From: JACDAN01 sp963842235
GTDB lineage: Bacteria > Actinomycetota > Thermoleophilia > Gaiellales > Gaiellaceae
DNA length: 64,000 nucleotides
Assembly (NCBI GenBank): GCA_963842235.1
Contig: CAWJFT010000003.1
Span: 372,001-436,000, forward strand
Direction: 5' to 3'
Positions within the stretch are counted from its first letter, which is position 1, and every line of letters starts with the position of its first letter. Positions 7,114 to 15,393 of the stretch are shown in pieces. Under the pieces are notes generated by a model. It saw only the letters and a program-made list of their open reading frames with translations, did not search any database and was not told where the DNA came from. The position numbers and the translations under genes were made by a program.

Positions 7114-9056
7114 CGGCGACCGTCGACGAGCACGCGGCGCCCGAGGAGCACGTCGTGACGCCGCCGCCGACCGGGTGGCGCCATTACCTCCTCGGTCCCG
7201 GCTGGATCCGCGCCATCTGGATGACGGCGCTCTTCTTCGGGCTCGGCCTCGGGCTCGTCATCGGGCTCCGCGAGCTCGCCGGCTGGCACCCGGTCTTCTT
7301 CTGGGAGGCGATCATCACTGTCGCGGCCCTGGTCGCTGCCCCACTCGGCTTCCTCGCGGGGCTCGGCGCCTTCGACTACTGGGTCGCGTGGGCCCTCGGG
7401 CAGCCGACGAAACCGGAGGACCACTCAGGGCACGGCGCCCGGAACTGGACGGACTACTTCCGGATCAACACCGACCACAAGGTGATCGGGATCCAGTACG
7501 TCACGACGACGATCTTCTTCTTCCTCGCGGGCGGGATGCTGGCGATGCTCGTGCGGGCGGAGCTGGCCCGACCCGAGGCGAACTTCGTCGACGCGCAGAC
7601 GTACAACGAGCTCTTCTCCGTCCATGCGTCGCTGATGATCTTCCTGTTCGTGATTCCGGCGTTCGCCGGGCTCGCGAACTTCGTGCTCCCGCTGATGATC
7701 GGCGCGCCGGACATGGCGTTCCCGAAGCTGAATGCCCTCTCGTACTGGCTCCTGCCGATCGCCGGGATCATGATGCTGTCGAGCTTCTTCTTCCCCGGTT
7801 TCGGCGCCGGCTGGACGAACTACGTGCCGCTGTCGGTCGACCAGCCGTACGGGAACGTGTTCTTCTCGATGGCCGTCCAGTGGGCCGGTGCGTCGTCGAT
7901 CATGACCGCGCTCAACTTCCTGGTCACGATCATCACGATGCGGGCGCCGGGCATGACCTTCTGGCGTATGCCCCTGCTCGTCTGGGCGAACTTCACGACT
8001 TCGCTGCTGGTCGTCATCGCGACGCCCTTCATCGCCGGATCGCAGTTCTTCGTCATGTTCGACCGGGTGCTGCACACGAATTTCTTCGACGTCAGCGAGG
8101 GCGGCTACCCGCTCGGATACCAGCACATCTTCTGGTTCTACTCGCACCCGGCGGTCTACATCATGATCCTGCCCGGATTCGGGATCGCCTCGGAGGTGAT
8201 CTCGACGATGTCTCGGAAGCCGATCTTCGGCTACCGGCTGATGGCGCTTTCGCTCGTGGCCATCCTCATCCTCGGATTCTCGGTGTGGGCGCACCACATG
8301 TTCGTCGCCGGCATGGCGACCTGGCTGCGTATCCCGATGATGATCACGACGCTGCTGATCGCGGTCCCGACCGGGATCAAGGTGTTTTCGTGGCTGGCGA
8401 CGACCTGGGAGGGGAAGATCAACTTCTCGACGCCGATGTTATGGGCGCTCGGGTTCGTCTCCCAGTTCGTGATCGGCGGGCTCTCCGGGATCATGCTGGG
8501 CGCGGTCCCGATCGACATTCACGTCTCGGACACCTACTTCATCGTCGCCCACATCCACTACGTGCTCCTGGGCGGCTCGCTGTTCCTGATCTTCGCCGGG
8601 ATCTACTACTGGTTCCCGAAGATGACCGGGCGGATGTTCAACGAGAAGCTCGGGAAGACGCACTTCTGGCTGACATTCCTCGCCTTCAACGCCACCTTCT
8701 TCCCGATGCACATCATCGGCGTCCAGGGCATGCCGAGGCGCGTCTACACCTACGACCCACAGTTCGGGAACTGGAACCTCTTCATCTCGATCTCGTCGTT
8801 CGTGCTCGGAGTCTCGTTCCTGATCTTCGTCTACAACATGGTCGTCAGCTGGGCCCGCGGCGAGCGGGCGCCTGCCAACCCCTGGCGGGGCAAGACGCTC
8901 GAGTGGCAGGTCTCTTCGCCGCCTCCGCTCTTCAACTTCGACGAGATACCCCAGGTGGTCGGCAGTCCCTACGAGTACGGCGTGCCCGGCGCCCGCCACG
9001 CCGTCTTCAACGGCGACCGGGAAGCCGCCCGGGAAGAGGAAGAGGTGCGCGCGTGA
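7110..9056 (+). CDS. ctaD: cytochrome c oxidase subunit I, A2 type
   Basis: The 648-residue catalytic subunit carries low-spin heme a, heme a3 and CuB. His ligands are seen in FSVHASLMIF, the YSHPAVY loop near residue 343, VWAHHMFVAGM and HIHYVLLGG. The usual D-channel glutamate of HPEVY is replaced and a YS pair precedes the histidine, which is the signature of A2-type oxidases such as the Thermus and Rhodothermus caa3 enzymes. About 110 residues with two or three extra hydrophobic helices precede the core (NWTDYFRINTDHK). Start is GTG 7110 inside the ctaC stop. Confidence 0.95.
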   Translation: MTATVDEHAAPEEHVVTPPPTGWRHYLLGPGWIRAIWMTALFFGLGLGLVIGLRELAGWHPVFFWEAIITVAALVAAPLGFLAGLGAFDYWVAWALGQPTKPEDHSGHGARNWTDYFRINTDHKVIGIQYVTTTIFFFLAGGMLAMLVRAELARPEANFVDAQTYNELFSVHASLMIFLFVIPAFAGLANFVLPLMIGAPDMAFPKLNALSYWLLPIAGIMMLSSFFFPGFGAGWTNYVPLSVDQPYGNVFFSMAVQWAGASSIMTALNFLVTIITMRAPGMTFWRMPLLVWANFTTSLLVVIATPFIAGSQFFVMFDRVLHTNFFDVSEGGYPLGYQHIFWFYSHPAVYIMILPGFGIASEVISTMSRKPIFGYRLMALSLVAILILGFSVWAHHMFVAGMATWLRIPMMITTLLIAVPTGIKVFSWLATTWEGKINFSTPMLWALGFVSQFVIGGLSGIMLGAVPIDIHVSDTYFIVAHIHYVLLGGSLFLIFAGIYYWFPKMTGRMFNEKLGKTHFWLTFLAFNATFFPMHIIGVQGMPRRVYTYDPQFGNWNLFISISSFVLGVSFLIFVYNMVVSWARGERAPANPWRGKTLEWQVSSPPPLFNFDEIPQVVGSPYEYGVPGARHAVFNGDREAAREEEEVRA

Positions 9057-9913
9057 AACGCCACATCCTCGTGGTGGCAAACGAGACTGTGGCGGGCAAG
9101 GGGCTGATCGACGCCGTGAAGCGGAAGGCCGCCGAGGGTGACGTCGAGCTCGTGACCGTCCTCGCGCCGGTGAGCCGGCCGCGCTCCGGCTACGTCGTCT
9201 ACGAGGACACCCGGCGCGCGGCGGCCGGCCGTCGTCTCGACGGAACTTTGTCGGCGCTGCGCGAGGTCGGGATACCCGCCCACGGGCTTGTGGTCGAGTC
9301 GGAGCCGGACGATGCCGTGCGCGACGCTTTTGGCATGCTCGAGCCCAGGCCGACGGACGTGATCCTCTCCACCCATCCAGTCGAGAAGTCGGGATGGATC
9401 CGCAAGAACGTGGTCGACAAGGTTCAGAAGGCGGCCGGCGACATCCCGGTCGAGCACGTTGTCGTGGACGTCGCCGCCGACAGCGGTCGGGCGAACGTTC
9501 TCGTTATCGCCAACGAGACGGTCATCGGCGAGGCGCTCCTCGACCGCATCCGAGAGCGCGCCGCGCGCGGGCCCGCGAGCTTCCTGCTCGTCGCGCCGCA
9601 GAGCGACCCCACGCAGTCGGAGCATCCGGAAGCCGAGCACCGGCTGCGTCGCGCGCTCGCCGAGCTCCGTGCCTCGGGAATCGACGCCCATGGGCAGATC
9701 GCCCATCCCGATCCGTACACGGCGGGGATGAACGCGATCCAGGACGAGCGGATCGACGAGATCATCGTGTCGACGTTCGAGCCGACCGAGTCGCGGTGGC
9801 TGCGTAAGGACCTCGTGCAACGCCTTCAGGAGGACTCCGAGCTTCCGGTCGAGCACGTCGTCATCCCGGCCGAGGAGGTCGGAGCGACACCCGCGGAGCC
9901 CGTCGAGCCATGA
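9053..9913 (+). CDS. tandem USP-like domain protein in the oxidase operon
   Basis: The 286-residue soluble protein has two copies of an alpha/beta domain. Each begins with a strand and turn like ILVVANETVAG (residues 4-14 and about 147-157) and ends with PVEHVVVD or PVEHVVIP. The fold resembles universal stress protein domains found singly or at the tail of actinobacterial transporters. The function is unknown; nucleotide binding is a guess from the fold. Start GTG 9053 overlaps the ctaD stop, and its own stop overlaps the ctaE ATG, so it is translated with the oxidase subunits in a tightly packed operon. Confidence 0.8.
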   Translation: MKRHILVVANETVAGKGLIDAVKRKAAEGDVELVTVLAPVSRPRSGYVVYEDTRRAAAGRRLDGTLSALREVGIPAHGLVVESEPDDAVRDAFGMLEPRPTDVILSTHPVEKSGWIRKNVVDKVQKAAGDIPVEHVVVDVAADSGRANVLVIANETVIGEALLDRIRERAARGPASFLLVAPQSDPTQSEHPEAEHRLRRALAELRASGIDAHGQIAHPDPYTAGMNAIQDERIDEIIVSTFEPTESRWLRKDLVQRLQEDSELPVEHVVIPAEEVGATPAEPVEP

Positions 9914-10515
9914 GCGCCCACGCCGAAGCCCACGACGCCCATGCACTCCATCCGCCGGAAGCGCACCGAAGCTCCCGAGTCGAGCCCGCGGTGCTCGGGA
10001 TGCTGCTCTTCATCGCGTCGGAGATCATGCTCTTCGGCTCGTTCTTCACGGCCTACTTCTTCGTTCGCGTCAACGGCGACGCCGCTTGGCCGCTCCCGCC
10101 GTTCGAGCTCCCGAAGTTCGTGGCCGGCGTCAACACCGCGATCCTCGTCACCTCGAGCTTCACGATCCACTGGGCGCTGCAGTCGATCAAGCGCGGGAAC
10201 CGGGCGGGGCTGCAGGCGGGCCTCGTCCTCACGCTCGCCCTGGGGGTCACGTTCCTGCTCACGCAGGTGCGCGAGTACTCGCGCGTGGGCTTCAACCCGG
10301 GCGACGGCGCCTTCGGAACGATCTTCTACGGGCTGACGGGCCTCCACGGCGCGCACGTCTTCGTCGGCTTGACGCTGCTGACGTTCGCCACCATTCGCGC
10401 CTTCCGCGGGCACTTCACCGCCGCGCACCACGCCGGCGTCGAAGTGCCCGGAATCTACTGGCATTTCGTGGACGTAATGTGGATCGTGGTGTACACAACC
10501 GTCTACCTGCTCTAG
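9910..10515 (+). CDS. ctaE: cytochrome c oxidase subunit III
   Basis: The 201-residue membrane protein has five hydrophobic helices, starting with VLGMLLFIASEIMLFGSFFTAYFF near residue 28. The conserved GLHGAHVFVGL and YWHFVDVMWIVVYTTVYL segments identify subunit III. It stabilises subunit I and its proton pathway. The N-terminus is His- and Ala-rich (SAHAEAHDAHALHPPEAH), which is common in this family. The ATG at 9910 overlaps the previous stop. Confidence 0.94.
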   Translation: MSAHAEAHDAHALHPPEAHRSSRVEPAVLGMLLFIASEIMLFGSFFTAYFFVRVNGDAAWPLPPFELPKFVAGVNTAILVTSSFTIHWALQSIKRGNRAGLQAGLVLTLALGVTFLLTQVREYSRVGFNPGDGAFGTIFYGLTGLHGAHVFVGLTLLTFATIRAFRGHFTAAHHAGVEVPGIYWHFVDVMWIVVYTTVYLL

Positions 10516-10527
10516 CCGGAGCCGCCT

Positions 10528-11178
10528 GTGAAGAATCCGTTCAAGAGCGAAGCCGATGCATTCCGGCTCGTGCTGCTCGCGCTTGGCTACTTCGGGCTGA
10601 TCGTGCTCGCAGCGGCGATCAACAAGTGGCTAGGGCTCGCCGTCTTCGCTCTTCTGACGGCCGTGGCGGTCGGCTGGATCATCCGCGCGCGGCGTGAGCC
10701 GCCCCAGATGACCGGGCCGATTCGGAGGAGCGCCCCCGGCGAGCGTCGCATCCTCGTCATCGCCAACGAGACGGTCGGCGGGCGGACGCTGCGCGAGGAG
10801 GTCGAGCGGCGCTCCGAGGGCTATCGGGCGCATGTGCTCGTCGTCTGCCCGGCGTTGAACTCGCCGCTCCGGCACTGGGTCTCGGACGAGGATCAGGCGC
10901 GGGCCGCGGCCCAGGAGCGCCTGTCCAACAGCCTCGCGCGGCTCGCAGAGGAAGGCATCGACGCGCGCGGCGAGGTCGGCGACGGCGAGCCGCTGCAGGC
11001 GATCGAGGACGCCTTACGCTCGTTCGGCGCCGACGAGATCATCATCTCGACCCATCCCGAGGGTCGTTCGCAGTGGCTCGAGCGTGGAGTCGTGACCGGC
11101 GCACGCACCCGCTTCGACGTCCCCATCACCCACGTCGTCGTCGATCTCGAAGCCGAGCGCGAAGACGTTCTTCGTTGA
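10528..11178 (+). CDS. membrane helix pair (subunit IV-like) fused to a USP-like domain
   Basis: The 216-residue protein starts with two transmembrane helices (about residues 11-30 and 34-50), the size and place of a cytochrome oxidase subunit IV. From residue 72 on it has a soluble domain opening with RILVIANETVGG and ending with PITHVVVDLEAE. That domain is a third copy of the one found twice in the 9053-9913 gene. The fusion ties the USP-like domain to the membrane beside the oxidase. Start is GTG 10528, twelve bases after ctaE. No family function is known to me; a regulatory or assembly role is inference. Confidence 0.75.
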   Translation: MKNPFKSEADAFRLVLLALGYFGLIVLAAAINKWLGLAVFALLTAVAVGWIIRARREPPQMTGPIRRSAPGERRILVIANETVGGRTLREEVERRSEGYRAHVLVVCPALNSPLRHWVSDEDQARAAAQERLSNSLARLAEEGIDARGEVGDGEPLQAIEDALRSFGADEIIISTHPEGRSQWLERGVVTGARTRFDVPITHVVVDLEAEREDVLR

Positions 11179-11199
11179 AAGTCTTCCGACTTTCAACGA
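11172..11199 (+). terminator. hairpin at the end of the oxidase operon
   Basis: TCGTTGAAAGTC, loop TTCC, GACTTTCAACGA: a perfect 12-bp stem that contains the stop codon. There is no U-run after it. Confidence 0.65.
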
Positions 11200-11370
11200 C
11201 GCTCTGAATCCGGCCGCCGCGCGCCACTTCGCGCAGCGCGACTTCCTTCACCCTCGGCTTTGACGAGCGGGACAGGCGAAGCCCGTCCCGCGGCGATTTA
11301 CTGCCCGGTCGGGCCGTGTCTCCGCTTCGAAGAGTGTCAGACACTCGTCGTGTCCGGGAGCGACACGTCC
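11200..11370. other. hairpin-rich intergenic region between convergent genes
   Basis: No gene is visible. The main structures are GCGGGAC...GTCCCGC with an inner GGC-GAA-GCC at about 11273-11297, the palindrome GAGTGTCAGACACTC at about 11334-11348, and CGTGTC...GACACG just after it. These may be terminators or a palindromic repeat unit. Confidence 0.45.
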
Positions 11371-11994
11371 CTACTGCGTGGATTTCACGACGTACTGGGC
11401 GAGCGCCCTGATCTGCTCCGGCGTCAGCTGTCCCTTGAACGGAGGCATCCCGCCGCCGCCGTTCGTGATCTGCGTGACCGCCCGCTGCAGCGTCGGCTTC
11501 AGCTGATCGAGGTTCGGGCCGATTGTCCCTGTCGTTCCCGCGTCGGCAAGGGTGTGGCAACTGCCGCAGTTGGATTGGAAGAGGAGCTTGGGGTCGTTGC
11601 CTCCCGCGCCTGCCGGGAGCGCGACCTTCGCCGTGGGATTTGCCGCCACGCGCGCCACATAGGCCGCGACCGCGTCCGCGTTTTCGCCCTCGACCAGATT
11701 TCGCGGCATCGGCGGCACCGCGTACTTGATCTGGTCGTGGACGACCTGAACGATCGTGTCCTCTTCGAAGCCCTCGCCTTTGGGGCCGGAGAAGGCAGCG
11801 TCGAGGTTGGGCCCACCCGCAGGGTTGTTCTCCGAGCCACGCGTGCCGGCCTCGCGCAGCGTGTGGCACCCGCCGCAGCGCTGGGTGAACAGGAGCTTCC
11901 CGTCCGCGACGTCGGCCTGCTCCGGGGCCAGTCCCCCGGTCCCGCACCCGGCGAGAGCGAGTGCCGCGAGCGAGAGGAGCGCCGCCCGCCTCAA
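11371..11994 (-). CDS. di-heme cytochrome c lipoprotein
   Basis: The 207-residue protein starts with a lipoprotein signal (LRRAALLSLAALALAGC, Cys near residue 17). It has two cytochrome c domains with CGGCH and CGSCH heme sites and distal methionines in VPPMPRNL and GGGMPPFKG. It would sit on the outer face of the membrane and could pass electrons to the oxidase encoded on the other side of the intergenic region, since subunit II has no heme c of its own. Start is TTG 11994, just after the STAS gene stop, and no Shine-Dalgarno is obvious. The second domain resembles the heme domain of the 24423-25799 protein. Confidence 0.9.
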   Translation of the reverse strand: MRRAALLSLAALALAGCGTGGLAPEQADVADGKLLFTQRCGGCHTLREAGTRGSENNPAGGPNLDAAFSGPKGEGFEEDTIVQVVHDQIKYAVPPMPRNLVEGENADAVAAYVARVAANPTAKVALPAGAGGNDPKLLFQSNCGSCHTLADAGTTGTIGPNLDQLKPTLQRAVTQITNGGGGMPPFKGQLTPEQIRALAQYVVKSTQ

Positions 11995-11997
11995 GAG

Positions 11998-12363
11998 CTA
12001 TGCGGAGGGCTGTGTCGCCGACCCGAGCGCCGAGAGCGCCTCTTCGCGCGTGCCGTAGATCGTGAAGACACGGTCGAGGCCGGTGATCTCGAAGATCTTC
12101 GTGATGTTGCGGTCGCTGCAGACGAGCGAGAGCTGACCCTCGTTCGTGCGCAACCGCTTGACGCCCCCGACGAGCACGCCGAGCGTCGTGGAGTCGATGA
12201 ACGTCGTGTCCGAGAAGTCGACGACGACCTCCCTCGCTCCCTTGGCGATCACGTCGAGCAGCTGCTGCTTGAACTCGGGTGCCGTGTAGAGGTCGACCTC
12301 ACCACCGAGCGCGATGACATAGGACTTGTCGTCCAGCTGCTCGGTCTTGATGTCGAAGTTCAC
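11998..12363 (-). CDS. STAS-domain anti-anti-sigma factor (SpoIIAA/RsbV type)
   Basis: The 121-residue protein is a single STAS domain. The segment DTTFIDSTTLGVLVGG carries the DS pair whose serine is the usual phosphorylation site for anti-sigma kinases. In the family the unphosphorylated form binds the anti-sigma factor and frees a sigma factor. No RsbW-type kinase or sigma gene is in the window, so the partner is encoded elsewhere. Start is GTG 12363 with a purine-rich site (GGGGGAGAGG) upstream. The gene lies four bases upstream of the cytochrome gene and is likely co-transcribed. Confidence 0.88.
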   Translation of the reverse strand: MNFDIKTEQLDDKSYVIALGGEVDLYTAPEFKQQLLDVIAKGAREVVVDFSDTTFIDSTTLGVLVGGVKRLRTNEGQLSLVCSDRNITKIFEITGLDRVFTIYGTREEALSALGSATQPSA

Positions 12364-12364
12364 C

Positions 12365-12394
12365 CTCTCCCCCTCAGTTGGAAGCCGGGGAGAG
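12365..12394 (-). terminator. hairpin after the TPR gene
   Basis: CTCTCCCC and GGGGAGAG pair with a 14-base loop immediately after the TPR gene stop. The same strand then enters the STAS gene leader. Confidence 0.5.
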
Positions 12395-12395
12395 T

Positions 12396-13283
12396 CTAAC
12401 CCTGGCTCGGCTGTGCTTTCAGCGCCGCCCGAAGCTGGGCGATCTGCGCTTTCACGCCGGCGGCGTTCGGCGAATCGGGCGAGAGGACTAGGAACCGCTG
12501 GTACGCCTTGATCGCGGCGTTGTAGTCACCCGCCGACTGCGCGGCGAAGGCCTGCTGGAGGAAGAGCGAAGGCTGCTGCGCCTCCTGGGCATCGGGAATC
12601 GCCTTGACGAGGTCGCCGTAGACGCGCGTGGCATTCCGATACGCGTCCTGCGCGGCGACGGACTTCTCGCTCAGCTGCTGGTTGAGCCGGTTCGCCTCGA
12701 TCTGCGTGACCTGACCCTCTCCGAACTGCTGACCGAACTTGCTCGACTGCCCCGGCGTGAACAGGCCGCCGCCGGTGAGCTGGATCAGCTGGTTCTGGAT
12801 CGCGATGGCCTCGTCCTGAAGGCGCCGTCCCTTCGTGAGATAGAGGCCGGCGAGCTGGCTCAGCGCGGCGCGGTCGCTCTTTTTGAGCTGGACGTAGCGG
12901 GAAAGCGGCTCGATCGCCTCGTCGCTCTTGCCGTCTCGCTGGAGCGCCGTCGCGAGCTCCTGGTAGCCCGCCGGATCGTTCGGATGATCCTCGATCTTGT
13001 TGCGAGCGTCGCTCACGCTCGGGCTGGAGCTGCCCTGGCCGAAGCTCTGGAGGATGTCGCCGAGCCCGGTTCCGGGGATCGTCCCGCCGACGTTGAAGAT
13101 CACGTAGCCGAGGCCGAAGATGACGGCGAGGAAGACGAACATCCACTTCGCCTGGCGTCGCAGGCGCGGGAAGAACATCGTGTCCTCGTAGGTCGTCGGC
13201 TGGCGGGAGATCGGCGTCACGGCACGCGGCGTCGGACGCCGTTCGCGTCGCTGGCGGTTCCTGCGTTGTGCTGACCGCGCCAT
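12396..13283 (-). CDS. membrane-anchored TPR protein
   Basis: The 295-residue protein has a basic cytoplasmic N-terminus, one transmembrane helix near residues 42-60 (WMFVFLAVIFGLGYVIFNVG) and an outer domain with TPR-like repeats at about 90-170 and 235-290. The repeats include DPAGYQELATALQRDGKSDEA and GDYNAAIKAYQRFLVLSPDS. Such proteins usually scaffold other proteins, and no specific partner is evident. Start is ATG 13283. An open frame runs upstream into the adenosine deaminase gene, but that part is only a shadow of the frameshifted neighbour. Confidence 0.8.
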   Translation of the reverse strand: MARSAQRRNRQRRERRPTPRAVTPISRQPTTYEDTMFFPRLRRQAKWMFVFLAVIFGLGYVIFNVGGTIPGTGLGDILQSFGQGSSSPSVSDARNKIEDHPNDPAGYQELATALQRDGKSDEAIEPLSRYVQLKKSDRAALSQLAGLYLTKGRRLQDEAIAIQNQLIQLTGGGLFTPGQSSKFGQQFGEGQVTQIEANRLNQQLSEKSVAAQDAYRNATRVYGDLVKAIPDAQEAQQPSLFLQQAFAAQSAGDYNAAIKAYQRFLVLSPDSPNAAGVKAQIAQLRAALKAQPSQG

Positions 13284-13291
13284 GCTCGCGC

Positions 13292-14279
13292 CTAGGGTAG
13301 CTGCACCCAGTCGTAATCTTCGCCGATCGCGAGAAGCCGCTGACGGGTCTCGTCGTCGCAGAGGGCGCCGGCGACGCCCGCTTCGTAGGCGGACCTGGGG
13401 GTGGCGCCGATCGACGCCGCCGCCTGGTACTCCCGCGTCAGATCGGTGTCGAACATCGCCGGGTCGTCGGTGTTGATCGAGCACAGGACACCGGCCTCGA
13501 GCAGCTGCGGAAGCGGATGGTCGGCGAGCGACGGCACCGCGCCTGTTCGGACGTTCGAGACGGGGCAGACGTCGAGCACGATCCGGCGCTCCGCCAGCTC
13601 GTCGAGGAGGTCCGGATCCTCGACCGCGCGGATGCCGTGGCGGATGCGGTCGGCGCCGAGTGCGTCCAGCGCGCCGCGGATCGACGCGGGGCCCGCGACC
13701 TCGCCGGCGTGGGGGACCGAGCCGAGGTCTTCGGCGCGGATTCGGTCGAACACCGCGGCATAGCTCTCCGGCGGGTAGTCGGCCTCCAGCCCGCCGAGCC
13801 CGACACCGACGATGCCTCGGTCGACGGTTCGTGAGCGAGTAGCGGAGCACCTGATCGGCCTCCTCGTCCGTCGCTCCGCGAAAGATGTCGGGCGTCAGGC
13901 GGACCTCGACGCCGTACAGCTCGCGGGCCTCCTGCGCGCCGTCGCAGTACCCGGTGAACATCTCATCCCAGTCCACCCCGCGACGGGTGCGCTCGGCTGG
14001 CGAGAAGATCCCCTCGAGGTAAACGGCGCCGTGCTGGGCCGCCTCCGCGGCGTAGTCGACGACGACCTGGTGGAAGTCGTCCCGCGTGCGGAGCGCGTTC
14101 GTCGTGAGGATCCAGACCTCGATGAAGTGAGCGAAGTCGCGATAGTCGTAGAGCCGCGCGATGCCCTCGACCGTGTCGGCGGGGAGCGCGTAATCGTTGC
14201 GCCGCGCGATCTCGAGCAGGGTCTCCGGCCGCAACGTCCCCTCGAGGTGGACGTGCAGCTCGATCTTCGGGAAGCTCAC
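13292..14279 (-). CDS. add: adenosine deaminase (frameshifted)
   Basis: The protein should deaminate adenosine to inosine in purine salvage. Two frames are needed. The first runs from GTG 14279 with HVHLEGTL near residue 8 to about 13826. The second starts near GIVGVGLGG and includes HAGE, RIRHGIRAVEDP, SNVRTG and INTDDPAMFD, and ends at 13292. Removing one base at about 13812-13826 gives one 328-residue frame with all metal and catalytic residues, so this may be a sequencing error rather than a dead gene. The start overlaps the tatC stop by four bases. Confidence 0.85.
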
Positions 14280-15040
14280 TCAGGGACGAGCGTGCCGGCC
14301 GCCGCCCAGCGCTTCTCGAGCGCCACCGAGAGCCAGATCGAGAGCTCGAACAGGATCCAGAGCGGCGCGACCTCGAAAGCGAGCGAGACGGGATCGACGG
14401 TGGGGAGCAGGATCGCGGCGCCGAGCAGGATCACATACGCCAGTTTCCGGTTCCGCCGCAGCTGGGCCGTCGTCACGATGCCGATGCGGACGAGCGCCAC
14501 CACGAAGATCGGCAGCTGGAACACAAGGCCCGTCGCGAAGATCATCAGCGCGGTGAACGACAGGTAGTAGCTCGCCCGGATCTGGACGTCGTAGAGGTTG
14601 TCGTCGTAGTTCGTGAGGAAGCCCAGAGCGAGCGGCAGGAGGACGAAGTACGAGAACGCCATGCCGAGGGCGAAGAGCACCGTGGCGAGCGCGACGAAGC
14701 GGGCGATCACGCGCTGGCTGCGCCGCTCGACCGCGGGGGCGAGAAAGCTCCACGTCTGCCAGACGAGCACTGGGAACGCCGCGGCGAGCGCCGCGTAGAA
14801 GCTCAGCTTGACCGCTGTCGTGAACGGCTCGGTCACGCCGAGCGTCACGATCCGCTTGTCGTCCGGAAGGGGACGGATCAGCCAGTCGACGAGGTGGTCG
14901 TGGAAGACGTATGCGACCGGGAAGAAGACCGCGACGGCGATGAGGCAGACAATCAGCCGCGACCGAAGCTCGTCCAGGTGCTCGACGAGCGAGGCCTCCT
15001 CGCCGTAGCCGAGCCGGCGCGGCAGCCGTCTCAGTCTCAT
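14276..15040 (-). CDS. tatC: Sec-independent (Tat) translocase subunit TatC
   Basis: The 254-residue protein has six transmembrane helices. It shows the TatC signature HLDELRSRL (about 20-28), which recognises twin-arginine signal peptides, and FLAPAVERRSQR in the following cytoplasmic loop. It forms the Tat export complex with TatA, which is encoded just upstream with a ten-base gap. Likely cargoes are folded redox proteins. Start is ATG 15040 with an AGGAGG site upstream. The extended basic N-terminus (MRLRRLPRRLGYGEEA) is common in actinobacteria. Confidence 0.94.
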   Translation of the reverse strand: MRLRRLPRRLGYGEEASLVEHLDELRSRLIVCLIAVAVFFPVAYVFHDHLVDWLIRPLPDDKRIVTLGVTEPFTTAVKLSFYAALAAAFPVLVWQTWSFLAPAVERRSQRVIARFVALATVLFALGMAFSYFVLLPLALGFLTNYDDNLYDVQIRASYYLSFTALMIFATGLVFQLPIFVVALVRIGIVTTAQLRRNRKLAYVILLGAAILLPTVDPVSLAFEVAPLWILFELSIWLSVALEKRWAAAGTLVPE

Positions 15041-15049
15041 TGCGACCTC

Positions 15050-15280
15050 CTAGGAGAGGCTGTCGCGCTCGCGCGGCGGCGAGGCGACCTGCTCCTCGTC
15101 CTCGGGCGCGCGCGGGAGTGACGAAGGTGTCTCGTCGTCGCGCCCGCTCACCGCGTCCTTGAACTCGCGCATGCCCTTGCCGAGCGACCGGCCGATCTCG
15201 GGAACGCGTGAAGCTCCGAAGAGCAGCAGCACGACGACGAGGAAGATCAGGATCTCGGGAAGCCCGATTCCAAAGGGCAC
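15050..15280 (-). CDS. tatA: Tat translocase subunit TatA
   Basis: The 76-residue protein has one N-terminal helix (GLPEILIFLVVVLLLFGASRVPEI), the FGxxRxPE hinge and an amphipathic helix (GRSLGKGMREFKDAV), then a charged tail. It builds the pore of the Tat pathway with TatC. Start is GTG 15280, and the TATCGT box six bases before it indicates a leaderless transcript. It is divergent from the suf operon. Confidence 0.94.
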   Translation of the reverse strand: MPFGIGLPEILIFLVVVLLLFGASRVPEIGRSLGKGMREFKDAVSGRDDETPSSLPRAPEDEEQVASPPRERDSLS

Positions 15281-15286
15281 AAACGC

Positions 15287-15292
15287 ACGATA
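15287..15292 (-). promoter_or_regulatory. -10 box of the tatA-tatC-add operon
   Basis: TATCGT on the minus strand ends six bases before the GTG start of tatA. Confidence 0.5.
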
Positions 15293-15334
15293 GCAGCGGG
15301 TTCGAGTTGCTCCGGGGACGGTCCGACACGTTGC

Positions 15335-15340
15335 TACGAT
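15335..15340 (+). promoter_or_regulatory. -10 box and leader hairpin of the suf operon
   Basis: TACGAT would start transcription near 15347, giving a leader of about 47 bases. The leader has a hairpin GGGCGGG, seven-base loop, CCCGCCC (about 15351-15371) and then the Shine-Dalgarno AAGGAAGGG before the TTG start of sufC. Confidence 0.5.
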
Positions 15341-15393
15341 GGCTGAGGAGGGCGGGCGGAAGACCCGCCCGATCTGCGCTAAGGAAGGGACGT

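Noticed and set aside
7175..9052. A 912-codon open frame running through ctaD into the USP gene
   Set aside because: Only the part from 9053 is real. Upstream it is an Arg/Pro-rich shadow of ctaD in another frame.
13284..14279. A 627-codon frame joining adenosine deaminase to the TPR protein, read as one fusion protein
   Set aside because: The middle is low-complexity shadow sequence; the true adenosine deaminase continues in another frame, and the TPR gene has its own ATG at 13283.
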